Positions 44,371 through 51,776 are shown, counted from the stretch's first letter. The stretch: DNA of 64,000 nucleotides from Candidatus Cloacimonetes bacterium HGW-Cloacimonetes-3 (GCA_002840645.1 PHBO01000004.1:62001-126000); one strand, 5' to 3'. Notes: generated by a model not told the origin, from the sequence alone. Translations and numbers: made by a program.

Positions 44371-44389
44371 AAAAAGGGCTTGGCTGTTT

Positions 44390-44496
44390 TGTGGATAACT
44401 TGTGGATAACTTTTGTGGATATCGCTCCACAAACACTAAGTACTTGCAATATGGACAAGTTAGAAATCAGGCTTTATCCACAGTAGATGTGGATAA
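44390..44496. promoter_or_regulatory. cluster of five DnaA boxes (candidate oriC or DnaA-titration/regulatory site)
   Basis: In a 173-base gap there are four perfect DnaA boxes and one near-perfect one. TGTGGATAA occurs at 44390-44398, 44401-44409 and 44488-44496. TTATCCACA, the reverse orientation, is at 44474-44482. TGTGGATAT at 44414-44422 has one change. The last two perfect boxes form an inverted pair with a 5-base spacer. Such density is far above chance. It could be the origin of replication, a DnaA-titrating site, or DnaA control of the SpoU gene. dnaA itself is not in the window. Confidence 0.8.
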
Positions 44497-44518
44497 GTGT
44501 GTAGATAGCTGATATAAT
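44488..44518 (+). promoter_or_regulatory. promoter of the SpoU methyltransferase gene, overlapped by a DnaA box
   Basis: TATAAT at 44513-44518 is a perfect -10, 25 bases before the ATG at 44544. The -35 position at 17 bases (44490-44495) lies inside the last DnaA box (TGTGGATAA), so DnaA binding would compete with polymerase. Confidence 0.6.
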
Positions 44519-44543
44519 ACAGGGTTACGAGAGGGGGATCATA

Positions 44544-45269
44544 ATGCCGAACTTAAGCCTTAGCATCGCCAGAATACATAGTCTTGCTAAACTTAAACAG
44601 AAGAAATTTAGAAATTTGGAACAAAAAGTTGTGGTGGAAGGGCGACGCACATTGCAACAGCTTGCCGACTGGGGGATTGTGCCGGAAGAATTGTACCTTG
44701 CCCAGGGAGAGCCAGCGCTGCCTGCTAAAGCGATTTACGATGTAACACCGGAGATAATGAACCGCATCTGTGATAGTGAATCACCTCCCGCAATCGCAGG
44801 CTTGTACCCTTTGCCCGAAGAGCGAAGCGTAAGCTTCCGTTCTGCTTTCTATCTGGATGGGATCAGTGATCCCGGTAATATGGGGACAATCTTCCGCATT
44901 GCGGCTGCATTTGGGGTGGATAGTGTGCTGCTTAGCACGGGCTGCTGCGAGCTTGGCTCTCCCAAAGTGATCCGTGCTTCTTTGGGTGCGGTTTACAAAG
45001 TACCTTTCCGGGTGTGTACTCCTTCTGAGCTTAAAGCCCTGGGAGCAACTGTAATCACTCTGGATATGGCGGGAAGCTTCGCTTTGCAGGATTATAAAGT
45101 GCCCCCATCTGCCTACATAATGGCACTTGGGGGAGAGGCGCATGGCTTGTCCTCCGCGATTAAAACCATGGCGGATGTGAGTTTGCGCATTGATATGCCG
45201 GGAGAAATGGAATCCCTGAATGCTGCCGTGTGTGCGGGGATTTGCGCTTTTCAGCTTTGCAGGAAATGA
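44544..45269 (+). CDS. TrmH/SpoU-family RNA 2'-O-methyltransferase
   Basis: A 241-residue SpoU-class (SPOUT) methyltransferase that probably methylates a ribose of rRNA or tRNA. The N-terminal substrate-binding part (residues 1-85) has EGRRTLQQLADW, as in RlmB-like proteins. Motif 1 is SDPGNMGTIFRIAAAFG (the N..GTIFR Arg). Motif 2 is GGEAHGLS and motif 3 is IDMPGEMESLNAAVCAGI, which form the knotted SAM site. The gene starts after a strong -10 and a DnaA-box cluster, with GAGAGGGGG upstream of the ATG. Downstream is a repeat-rich gap. Confidence 0.9.
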   Translation: MPNLSLSIARIHSLAKLKQKKFRNLEQKVVVEGRRTLQQLADWGIVPEELYLAQGEPALPAKAIYDVTPEIMNRICDSESPPAIAGLYPLPEERSVSFRSAFYLDGISDPGNMGTIFRIAAAFGVDSVLLSTGCCELGSPKVIRASLGAVYKVPFRVCTPSELKALGATVITLDMAGSFALQDYKVPPSAYIMALGGEAHGLSSAIKTMADVSLRIDMPGEMESLNAAVCAGICAFQLCRK

Positions 45270-45319
45270 GTTTGTAACTACTATTATCTATCCGTCTCAG
45301 GTATAGCTTTCCTGCATGA

Positions 45320-45390
45320 ATTGCCCTATCATTCCCCACCCATTACGCATCGCATCCGTATTTCATGCGTAATGCATAAGCAATTCAAGC
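45320..45390. repeat. palindromic repeat family A, copy 3, joined to repeat C copy 2
   Basis: Bases 45341-45390 carry the right half of family A (GCATCGCATCCGTATTTCAT, then GCGTAATGCATAAGCAATTC). The left arm is shortened and replaced by 45320-45346, which matches the reverse complement of 20607-20633 at 25 of 27 bases. The whole can fold as a large hairpin from GCATGAATTGC to GCAATTCAAGC. It is thus a mosaic of two elements. Confidence 0.75.
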
Positions 45391-45774
45391 AAGGAAGCCG
45401 GAGGAGTTAACAAGGAATGTTTGACTTTCGTCTGAAGCCTTAAGCAATTTACCTATATCTTTAGTGGCTCAGATGAGAGTTAAACTAAGTGTAGCACATG
45501 GTAGTGCATTGTAAAGCTTGGCATGCAGCACCTAACATGGGTGGGGCTATCTTTCGGTTGCCAAAAGCCGAGCTGGAGATCGGTTTCCTTCTTTGGGAAA
45601 TTATCTATGCTTACAAGTATCAAGACTCGTTTAACTCAAAAAAAAGCTGCTGTAAAGCGAGAAGTAAGGTTGATAGAGGGGGGCAGCTTTATCAAAGTAA
45701 AACGGGTACACACACGAGGCGTGTGTATTTGCCGCCTCCTTGGGCAAGCTTGCAGCGAAACTGAAAATGAGTAA
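45391..45774. other. unexplained structured intergenic stretch
   Basis: In the long gap before tdk I find no gene I can support. Several hairpins stand out. One is AAGCCGA/TCGGTTT (45565-45586) around GCTGGAGA. Another is AAAGCTGC/GCAGCTTT (45643-45690), which on the minus strand ends in eight T. A third pair overlaps: ACACACG/CGTGTGT (45710-45726) or, exclusively, GAGGCG/CGCCTC (45716-45738). A 55-codon frame from 45610 lacks a good ribosome-binding site and family similarity. Confidence 0.45.
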
Positions 45775-45780
45775 TTGACA
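45775..45780 (+). promoter_or_regulatory. TTGACA box before tdk
   Basis: A perfect TTGACA lies 63 bases before the tdk start. TATATT lies 24 bases beyond it, which is too far for a standard spacer, so this is only a tentative promoter. Confidence 0.35.
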
Positions 45781-45842
45781 AAATACGCCTTTTTCTGGTG
45801 TTGGTATATTGGGATTAAACACTTAACAGGAAGTGAGGAATT

Positions 45843-46403
45843 GTGAATATTATAAACCAGAAAACAGGCTGGATCGAAGTAATTTGCGGCAGTATGTTCA
45901 GCGGCAAAACCGAAGAACTTATCCGCCGGATACGCCGTGCCGAGTATGCCAAGCAACGTGTTTTAGTTTTTAAGCCGGTGATTGATGACCGCTATGATGC
46001 CAATAACATCGTTTCCCATTCGCAGATGCAGGCTCCGTCCATTCCCATAAATGAACCCAGCGAGATATATACCTATTTGCAGGACGATATTAAGATAGTT
46101 GCCATAGATGAGGCGCAGTTCTTCGATGAATCTATTGTTGGTATTTGTAACGACCTGGCGGATCAGGGTTACAGGGTAATTGTAGCAGGCTTGGATCAGG
46201 ATTTCAAGGGCGAACCCTTTGGTAGCATGCCTCAGCTTCTTTGCGTGGCAGAATACGTTACCAAGAACCTTGCCATCTGCATGAAATGCGGGAATCCCGC
46301 CAATCGCACCCAGCGTACCATTCACAAAGGCGAGCAGATACTGGTTGGCTCTACGGAAGCTTATGAAGCCCGCTGCCGCAATTGCCACGAGGTGCTGGAT
46401 TGA
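45843..46403 (+). CDS. tdk: thymidine kinase (type II)
   Basis: A 186-residue TK1-type thymidine kinase that phosphorylates thymidine with ATP. The P-loop is GSMFSGKTEELIRRIRRA, Walker B is VAIDEAQFFD, the lasso region has GLDQDFKGEPFGSMPQLL, and the zinc-binding pairs are CMKCG and CRNC. The start is GTG at 45843, preceded by GGAAGTGAGG. It heads a plus-strand operon with yggT, divIVA and punA, so nucleoside salvage genes bracket two envelope and division genes. Confidence 0.96.
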   Translation: MNIINQKTGWIEVICGSMFSGKTEELIRRIRRAEYAKQRVLVFKPVIDDRYDANNIVSHSQMQAPSIPINEPSEIYTYLQDDIKIVAIDEAQFFDESIVGICNDLADQGYRVIVAGLDQDFKGEPFGSMPQLLCVAEYVTKNLAICMKCGNPANRTQRTIHKGEQILVGSTEAYEARCRNCHEVLD

Positions 46404-46669
46404 ACTATCCCGGGTCGCTTTCCGGCACTGCCATGTACCTGCTGGTACGGGTGATCCAGATTTACAATCTGCTGATCTTTGCCAGAGTAATAGCATCCTG
46501 GGTTATACGTAATCCCGGCAATCCTATCTTTCACTTTTTGTATGAGATCACAGAGCCTGTATTGGCACCCATCCGCAAGATAATGCCCTCTATGGGGCTG
46601 GATTTGTCGCCGATTATTGCCTATATGATTCTGAACTTACTTTCCCGATTACTCGCATCGTTAATTTAA
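46400..46669 (+). CDS. YggT-family membrane protein
   Basis: An 89-residue integral membrane protein with two helices, residues of about 10-32 and 66-88. It carries the family pattern of an Arg at the end of helix 1 (FARVIASWVIRNP), then EITEPVLAPIRKIMPSMG and LDLSPIIAYMILNLL. I chose the TTG at 46400, which overlaps the tdk stop (TTGA) and has GAGGT 7 bases upstream; the ATG at 46433 lacks a ribosome-binding site. YggT proteins (YlmG in Gram-positives) are linked to division and membrane-protein placement and often lie beside divIVA, as here. Confidence 0.86.
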   Translation: MNYPGSLSGTAMYLLVRVIQIYNLLIFARVIASWVIRNPGNPIFHFLYEITEPVLAPIRKIMPSMGLDLSPIIAYMILNLLSRLLASLI

Positions 46670-46683
46670 GCAGGAGGAGAAAA

Positions 46684-47247
46684 ATGCCACTGTTTCCCAT
46701 AGATATTAAGCACCAGGACTTTTCCGGACAGATGTTCGGCTATAACAAAAAAGAGGTGCGCGCATTTTTAGACCAGGTTGCAAGTGAATTGGAAGAATTC
46801 CAAAAAAAACAGGATAAGGAATTCGCCCGCAGAGAACAGATGCAATACGAAGTGAAACAAGAAGCTATGCAAGCCGGAAGCGCAGTTGAAGACCTGAAAC
46901 GCAGAGAAGAACTGATCAGCCGGACGCTGGTGTTTGCCGAAAAGACCAAAGCAGATATCGTGGCTAATGCCCGCAAGGAAGCGGAGAACATTATCCACGA
47001 ATCAGAGATAAAAGCCAAACGGGCAATCCATGAGGCAAAGCAGTATTTAAGCGTGTTGGAACACCAGTATTTGCAGATGAAAGAGCAGAAAAGACAGTTC
47101 CTGATGCAGTTCAGAGTGGAGCTGCAAAGCTTTCAGGATAGAATTGGCAAAGACCCGCTGCTCAGCAAGGATAGTGAACTGCAGCTTGATAGCGAATTCC
47201 GTCAGATAAAAGAAGATATCGTCCCCAAACAGGAGAATAAGCCCTGA
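46684..47247 (+). CDS. DivIVA-domain protein
   Basis: A 187-residue cytoplasmic coiled-coil protein. Residues of about 4-45 match the DivIVA N-terminus that binds membranes (PIDIKHQDFSGQMFGYNKKE, then VRAFLDQVASELE). A long coiled coil follows (about 45-160, rich in Glu, Lys, Gln and Ala). GGAGGAG lies upstream. DivIVA marks curved membrane or septa and recruits division or cell-wall factors. Finding it in a Gram-negative lineage beside yggT repeats the Gram-positive ylmG-divIVA arrangement. Confidence 0.88.
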   Translation: MPLFPIDIKHQDFSGQMFGYNKKEVRAFLDQVASELEEFQKKQDKEFARREQMQYEVKQEAMQAGSAVEDLKRREELISRTLVFAEKTKADIVANARKEAENIIHESEIKAKRAIHEAKQYLSVLEHQYLQMKEQKRQFLMQFRVELQSFQDRIGKDPLLSKDSELQLDSEFRQIKEDIVPKQENKP

Positions 47248-47264
47248 TGTTAAAGGAAAATAAG

Positions 47265-48089
47265 ATGACAAGTATAAACGAAACTGCCGCTTGGCTTAAA
47301 GAGAAACTGCCCCAACAACCTAAGTTTGCTGTGATATTAGGCACAGGCTTGAGCGATATGGCAGAAGCATTCCCTGAGCTTTGTAAGATACCCTACACTG
47401 ATATCCCCGGCTTTGTAAGCAGCACCGCGCCGTCTCATAAAGGCTTTTTGGTGCTTGCTGAGGTACATAAGCAACCGGTGCTGTTTTTACAGGGTAGATT
47501 TCACTATTACGAAGGCTATGCCATGCAGCAGGTTATCTTTCCTACCAGAGTACTGGCTGCACTGGGAGTAAAGGCTTTAATTGTGACCAATGCTGCGGGT
47601 AGTTTGAGGCAGGAGCTTCCTCCGGGAGCAATTGTACAGCTAACCGACCACATAAACTTTATGGGCACAAACCCGCTGATCGGGCATAATGATGAGGATT
47701 TGGGAGAGCGTTTTCCCTCTATGAACCAACCCTACGATCCGGACTATCGCTTGTTATGCGATGAGATTGCCGCTACGCAGGGGATCACAACCCACAAAGG
47801 CGTTTATCTTGCAGTTACGGGACCAAGCCTGGAGACAAAAGCCGAATGTGCTGCCTTCGCAAGCTGGGGCGCAGATTTGGTGGGCATGTCCACCGTGCCG
47901 GAAGTGATCACCGCACGTCACGCAGGCATGAAAGTGCTGGCATACTCTATTGTTACCAATTACAGCAACTTATTTCACGAGCAGGCTCACTCTCAGGAAG
48001 AAATACGGCATCATGCAGGTATTTCAGGATATCAGCTTAAAAACATCCTGGCAGAGTTTATTCTTCAGGCATCGCATAAATTTCATTGA
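47265..48089 (+). CDS. purine-nucleoside phosphorylase
   Basis: A 274-residue PNP of the trimeric (PNP/MTAP, PunA) type, which splits purine nucleosides with phosphate. The phosphate-binding start is FAVILGTGLSDMAE, then VSSTAPSHKG, LFLQGRFHYYEGYAMQQV, IVTNAAGSLRQ, the purine-binding VTGPSLETKAE and the catalytic VGMSTVPEVITARHAGM. I chose the ATG at 47265, which has AAAGGAAAATAAG upstream; an ATG at 47247 that overlaps the divIVA stop is also in frame. It is the last gene of the tdk operon. Purine salvage complements thymidine salvage by tdk. Confidence 0.95.
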   Translation: MTSINETAAWLKEKLPQQPKFAVILGTGLSDMAEAFPELCKIPYTDIPGFVSSTAPSHKGFLVLAEVHKQPVLFLQGRFHYYEGYAMQQVIFPTRVLAALGVKALIVTNAAGSLRQELPPGAIVQLTDHINFMGTNPLIGHNDEDLGERFPSMNQPYDPDYRLLCDEIAATQGITTHKGVYLAVTGPSLETKAECAAFASWGADLVGMSTVPEVITARHAGMKVLAYSIVTNYSNLFHEQAHSQEEIRHHAGISGYQLKNILAEFILQASHKFH

Positions 48090-48091
48090 CA
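48086..48091 (+). promoter_or_regulatory. TTGACA box before the DksA-like gene
   Basis: TTGACA overlaps the punA stop codon. TATTAC lies 15 bases further on (48107-48112). The DksA-like start is 64 bases downstream. Confidence 0.4.
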
Positions 48092-48155
48092 TAAGTTGCG
48101 GGATCATATTACTTGGCTATTCTCATTATTTTAACTATGGAGCAAGGAGACATAG

Positions 48156-48557
48156 ATGACCGTTTTGAAACTGACTGCTGAGCAACTTAAGCACTACGAG
48201 GAGCTTATCCTTAAGGAACTCCGCGAAAGTGTTAGCTATATCGAGAATATAAATAAAGACCAAAGCATCGGTGCACGCGAAAGCAGCGGTGATCTCTCCA
48301 GCTATGCATACCACCAGGCAGATCAAGGCTCCGATACTAATTTGATGGAACAAACTGTGATGTTGATGGAGGGCGAAAGGGAGAAGATTCGCTTGCTGAA
48401 TGATGCCATGCGCCGCATTGCGGATGAGACTTACGGTGTTTGCGAGATGTGTGGAGACTTGATCCATGAATCCCGGCTGGAAATAATACCCTATGCCATC
48501 TATTGCTTCGATTGCAAGGAAAAGATGGAAGACAAGAAGAGGCGGCAAAGACGTTGA
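48156..48557 (+). CDS. TraR/DksA-family zinc-finger protein
   Basis: A 133-residue protein of the TraR/DksA family with a helical N-terminal half (residues of about 5-85) and the C-terminal zinc finger: YGVCEMCGDLI then IIPYAIYCFDCKEKM, with four cysteines as CxxC-N17-CxxC. The acidic D-x-x-D tip needed for DksA action on RNA polymerase is not plain; ADQGSDTNLMEQTVMLM has D-Q-G-S-D, as in the YteA/YocK-like subset. GGAG lies 9 bases upstream. lspA follows with a TTGA overlap, a frequent neighbour pair in bacteria. Confidence 0.88.
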   Translation: MTVLKLTAEQLKHYEELILKELRESVSYIENINKDQSIGARESSGDLSSYAYHQADQGSDTNLMEQTVMLMEGEREKIRLLNDAMRRIADETYGVCEMCGDLIHESRLEIIPYAIYCFDCKEKMEDKKRRQRR

Positions 48558-49117
48558 CCACACCTCTTACAAAGCTAAAGATAGCCCCTGCCGGCTTCAT
48601 AATGATGCTTGTTTTGGTATTGGATCAGCTTAGCAAGTCTTTAGTTCGCTTGTATATGGACATGCATCAAAGTATTCCTTTGTTAAAAGACCTCTTTGGG
48701 GATACCTTCATGCTTATCCATGTTCAGAATACCGGAGCAGCATTCTCGCTTGGCTTTAATAATGACCTTATAAACCGGATATTCTTTATCACCGTAACCA
48801 TTTTTGCCTTAGGCTTCATAGTTTACTTACTGCGTCGCAGCCAACATCGTATTCAAGTAGTCTCATTTGGCTTTGTATTAGGTGGTGCATTAGGCAACTT
48901 GGTTGACCGCATTATCTATGGTGGCGTAACCGATTTCTTCAGCGTAGATTTCCCTGATTTTATCATGCAGCGGTTTCCAATCTTCAATGTGGCAGATAGC
49001 TCTATTTTTATTGGTGTGTGCCTACTTGTGATTGATATGCTGTTCATCAAGGATGTCCCCGAATCAAACCCGGAACCCGAAACCCCCTTACCCGAAATTA
49101 CTACCAAGGAGATATAA
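48554..49117 (+). CDS. lspA: lipoprotein signal peptidase II
   Basis: A 187-residue aspartic peptidase of the inner membrane that removes signal peptides from lipoproteins. It has four membrane helices. VQNTGAAFSLGF, GGALGNLVDRIIYGGVTDFF and FPIFNVADSSIFIG contain the conserved N, G and two catalytic Asp residues. I chose the TTG at 48554 (TTGA overlap with the DksA-like gene); the frame is open back to 48503 but those residues are the other gene's shadow. The C-terminal tail is Pro/Glu-rich and longer than usual. Confidence 0.93.
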   Translation: MTTPLTKLKIAPAGFIMMLVLVLDQLSKSLVRLYMDMHQSIPLLKDLFGDTFMLIHVQNTGAAFSLGFNNDLINRIFFITVTIFALGFIVYLLRRSQHRIQVVSFGFVLGGALGNLVDRIIYGGVTDFFSVDFPDFIMQRFPIFNVADSSIFIGVCLLVIDMLFIKDVPESNPEPETPLPEITTKEI

Positions 49118-50572
49118 ATGAAAGGTGTAGTTTTACTTTTTATAGTCCTCGTTCTTAGCGCAGGACTTTCAGCTCAGGTACTCACCTGTCGTCAGATACA
49201 GGAACCTACCGATGGAACTGCCAACTCCCCGTATATGGGTGTGGCGGTGCAGGTACGTGGAATTGTTACCGCGATAAAACCCGGAAGCGGCTTCTATCTT
49301 GGCGATGCTCTTAGTGCCACTGATGATGGCAGATGGAGCGGACTATTTGTCTTTAATAGTGCTCTTAGTAATACTGTGTTGATGGGAGATATGATCCGTG
49401 TAAGCGGTACCGTTATTGAGTATAACAGCGTTACTCAGCTACAGTCTGTTACCGCTAACTACGTGGAATCCCCCGGAAACCCAGTACCTGTGAGCAACGT
49501 TACCACAGCGGCACTTCCCTATAACAACAGCATGTCTGAGGCATGGGAAGGCGTGATGGTTCGTTTTAACAACGTTAAGATAAAGACATCGTTTAATCTG
49601 TTCGGTCAGTTCCAAATTGCTGATGCAGATGTAGCAGGCGTTGCTGATTCCAAGACTGATGATTATTTCTACCGACATCCTTCCTCTGAGATTGTTATTG
49701 GAGATGTGTGGCACCAGATTCAAGGTATTGTGGATTATACTACTACAGATGGCTACAAAGTGAACCCCCGTAACGCAGCAGACTTGATTAAGGTAGATGA
49801 CATCTTTGCCAGCAAAATCTCCATTCAAGGAGTTAAGGCAGCTTTGGACGAAACCATCTCAGTTGAAGTTAAAACCACCAAGTTACTTTCTGCATGGAAT
49901 GTTACCCGTTATAGCATGACACTTCAATTGGATGCCTCTCTTGTGCGTTTTATGGGCGTGGATTATAGTGGCACTCTTACTACTTCGAATCCTACAGTTA
50001 CTGTTCTCGGCAATGCAATTACAATCACATACAATCCTACTCCTGCCACAGTTATGGTTGCACCTGAGGGTGAGAATACCTTAATTAAGCTACTGCTGGA
50101 GCCAAGAGCCTATGGAGTGGTTCCGATTGTAATAAGCAGCTTCACTTATAATGACAATGCCATCACCAACTTCCAGAATGGTAGCCTATCTGTAATCATA
50201 GACGAATTCAAAGCCTATATGGATGTTTACACCAAAGATACCTCCGGTAGAATCTCTGAGCAGAACATCTTTGATCCCTCCCAGGGGCAGAAAATCTGGA
50301 TTGAATACGGCACCAAAGGCGGTTTCCTTGCCCGCACCGTAATCCGCATTTATGATGCCCAGGGCAGATTGGTTTCCACTCCCCTTAATCAGAATTTCAC
50401 AGGTTTAACCACCGTCCAGCAAATTGACGATTTTGAATGGAATGGCAGGGACGGTGCCATGAACCTTCTTCCTCCCGGATTGTATTATTGCCACATGGAA
50501 GTTGCAAACCGGAAAACTGGTGCCATTGCCCGCACGGTGCAACCCATCGTGATTAAGTCCCGTCTGAAGTGA
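49118..50572 (+). CDS. secreted OB-fold / cohesin-like / FlgD-like protein
   Basis: A 484-residue exported protein. The signal peptide is MKGVVLLFIVLVLSAGLSAQ. Residues of about 30-230 resemble an extracytoplasmic OB fold (VQVRGIVTAIKPGSGFYLGD, IRVSGTVIEYNSVTQLQ). Residues 235-365 resemble a cohesin-type beta-sandwich (ISVEVKTTKLLSAWNVTRYS). Residues 370-484 are a FlgD-type Ig-like domain (ARTVIRIYDAQGRLVS, then FEWNGRDG and LLPPGLYYC). There is no catalytic motif. The ATG directly follows the lspA stop, with GGAG upstream. It is probably an extracellular or outer-membrane assembly protein next to a PorV-like barrel. Confidence 0.82.
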   Translation: MKGVVLLFIVLVLSAGLSAQVLTCRQIQEPTDGTANSPYMGVAVQVRGIVTAIKPGSGFYLGDALSATDDGRWSGLFVFNSALSNTVLMGDMIRVSGTVIEYNSVTQLQSVTANYVESPGNPVPVSNVTTAALPYNNSMSEAWEGVMVRFNNVKIKTSFNLFGQFQIADADVAGVADSKTDDYFYRHPSSEIVIGDVWHQIQGIVDYTTTDGYKVNPRNAADLIKVDDIFASKISIQGVKAALDETISVEVKTTKLLSAWNVTRYSMTLQLDASLVRFMGVDYSGTLTTSNPTVTVLGNAITITYNPTPATVMVAPEGENTLIKLLLEPRAYGVVPIVISSFTYNDNAITNFQNGSLSVIIDEFKAYMDVYTKDTSGRISEQNIFDPSQGQKIWIEYGTKGGFLARTVIRIYDAQGRLVSTPLNQNFTGLTTVQQIDDFEWNGRDGAMNLLPPGLYYCHMEVANRKTGAIARTVQPIVIKSRLK

Positions 50573-50580
50573 GGTGAAGC

Positions 50581-51423
50581 ATGAAAAAGTTAATTATAAT
50601 AAGCCTGATCCTGATCCAGTCCGTCCTCCTCTTAGCAGTGTTCGACGATTACCAGCCCTCTGCCAGAGCGCGGGGAATGGGTAATGCCTACACCGCAGTT
50701 GCCGATGATGCGAATGCCCTGTTCTACAATCCTGCAGGATTAACCTCCACCAGATATGGGGTTAAGTTTGGATTTGCTAATCTCTTTAATCAAGAGTTTT
50801 CCGAATACAAGACCCTTGCTTTGGGCGCACAGCTTCCTGCCAAGCTTGGCACAATAGCTGTGGGTGCCCGGGTGTTGGATGTGGATTTCGAGGATTTCAC
50901 TCTGATGAGTGAACAAGTTTGGAGCATTGGCCATGGCATTACACTGATTAAGGATATTCATTCTGAGATCAGTTTTGGTTATGTGGGTAACTTCTACAAT
51001 CTTTCCATGAATGGGGAAGAGGATGATACTGCCATCGGGTTGGATGTTGGCGTGCTTGCGTTATTGCATGGCAGAACAAAATTCGGCTTTTCCGTAACCA
51101 ACATAAACAAAGCCAAGATGGGACGAGAGAACCAAATAGATTTGCCGAACAAGCTTGCGCTGGGAATTTCCTATACACCTTATGACAGGGTTACTACCAG
51201 TATTGAGATAAAGAAGGACTTTGCCCACGAAACCGAGTTCATGGGTGGAGTGGAAGCCCGTATCTTCGAGCCTCTTGCCCTCCGTTTTGGAGTTCATCAA
51301 AACCCTGCTACTTACAACGCCGGTGCCAGCTTCTATATCGAAAACATAGAAGTGGATTACACTTACACGCATCATTCCGTGCTTGAAGGTACGCACTATT
51401 TCAACTTGGGTTACAAATTTTAA
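50581..51423 (+). CDS. PorV/PorQ-like outer-membrane beta-barrel protein
   Basis: A 280-residue outer-membrane barrel. The signal peptide ends in LLAVFDD. The start ARARGMGNAYTAVADDANAL, followed by FYNPAGL, is the signature of FadL-like PorV/PorQ (UPF0164) barrels. Alternating strands follow, ending in HYFNLGYKF with a C-terminal aromatic. In type IX systems PorV shuttles cargo proteins, and the C11 peptidase in this window ends in a sorting-type domain, so a link is possible. The full T9SS is not in the window. The gene starts 8 bases after the previous stop and AGGTGAAG precedes it. Confidence 0.85.
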   Translation: MKKLIIISLILIQSVLLLAVFDDYQPSARARGMGNAYTAVADDANALFYNPAGLTSTRYGVKFGFANLFNQEFSEYKTLALGAQLPAKLGTIAVGARVLDVDFEDFTLMSEQVWSIGHGITLIKDIHSEISFGYVGNFYNLSMNGEEDDTAIGLDVGVLALLHGRTKFGFSVTNINKAKMGRENQIDLPNKLALGISYTPYDRVTTSIEIKKDFAHETEFMGGVEARIFEPLALRFGVHQNPATYNAGASFYIENIEVDYTYTHHSVLEGTHYFNLGYKF

Positions 51424-51444
51424 TCCATGTGGGGGATTTTTATT

Positions 51445-51723
51445 ATGGCAAAAGCATTTAGCCGTTTCATCCCAGCCTTCATTCCTCTCATTTTCGAGGT
51501 TATGCGTCATTTCAAACGTGATACAAACCACAATATAGCCATAAAGAAGAATGACAAGACTCAAGACAAACTGGGTACTCTGGAGCACCTGTTAGTGCGT
51601 CTGGAGAAGAAAGTGCAGTTGAACCGCGAAGTGTATATCAAGAGCTTTAATCAGCTTAGAATCTGGCTTGCGATAAATTCCATTCTGTTGATTGCCATTG
51701 CCGTGAAGCTGTTCTTCTATTAA
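51445..51723 (+). CDS. small membrane-anchored coiled-coil protein
   Basis: A 92-residue protein with no recognised family. Residues of about 45-60 form a short Leu/Lys coiled coil (LEHLLVRLEKKVQLN). A single hydrophobic helix (about 72-91) ends at LFFY, giving a C-terminal tail anchor. I chose the ATG at 51445 with GGGGG 9 bases upstream rather than the ATG at 51427. The N-terminus is basic and amphipathic. It is the last gene of the unit before an intrinsic terminator. Confidence 0.7.
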   Translation: MAKAFSRFIPAFIPLIFEVMRHFKRDTNHNIAIKKNDKTQDKLGTLEHLLVRLEKKVQLNREVYIKSFNQLRIWLAINSILLIAIAVKLFFY

Positions 51724-51747
51724 GAATCATAAGATTAAGTAATACAG

Positions 51748-51776
51748 GGGTGGGAGAAATCTCACCCTTTTTGTTT
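51748..51776 (+). terminator. intrinsic terminator at the end of the lspA-porV unit
   Basis: GGGTGGGA pairs with TCTCACCC (one G-T) around a GAAA loop, followed by TTTTTGTTT. It is 25 bases after the stop of the small anchored protein gene and before tpx. Confidence 0.93.

Noticed and set aside
45610-45774. Possible 55-codon gene before tdk
   Set aside because: No good ribosome-binding site, no family similarity, and its bases are explained by hairpins; the opposite-strand frame is equally open.
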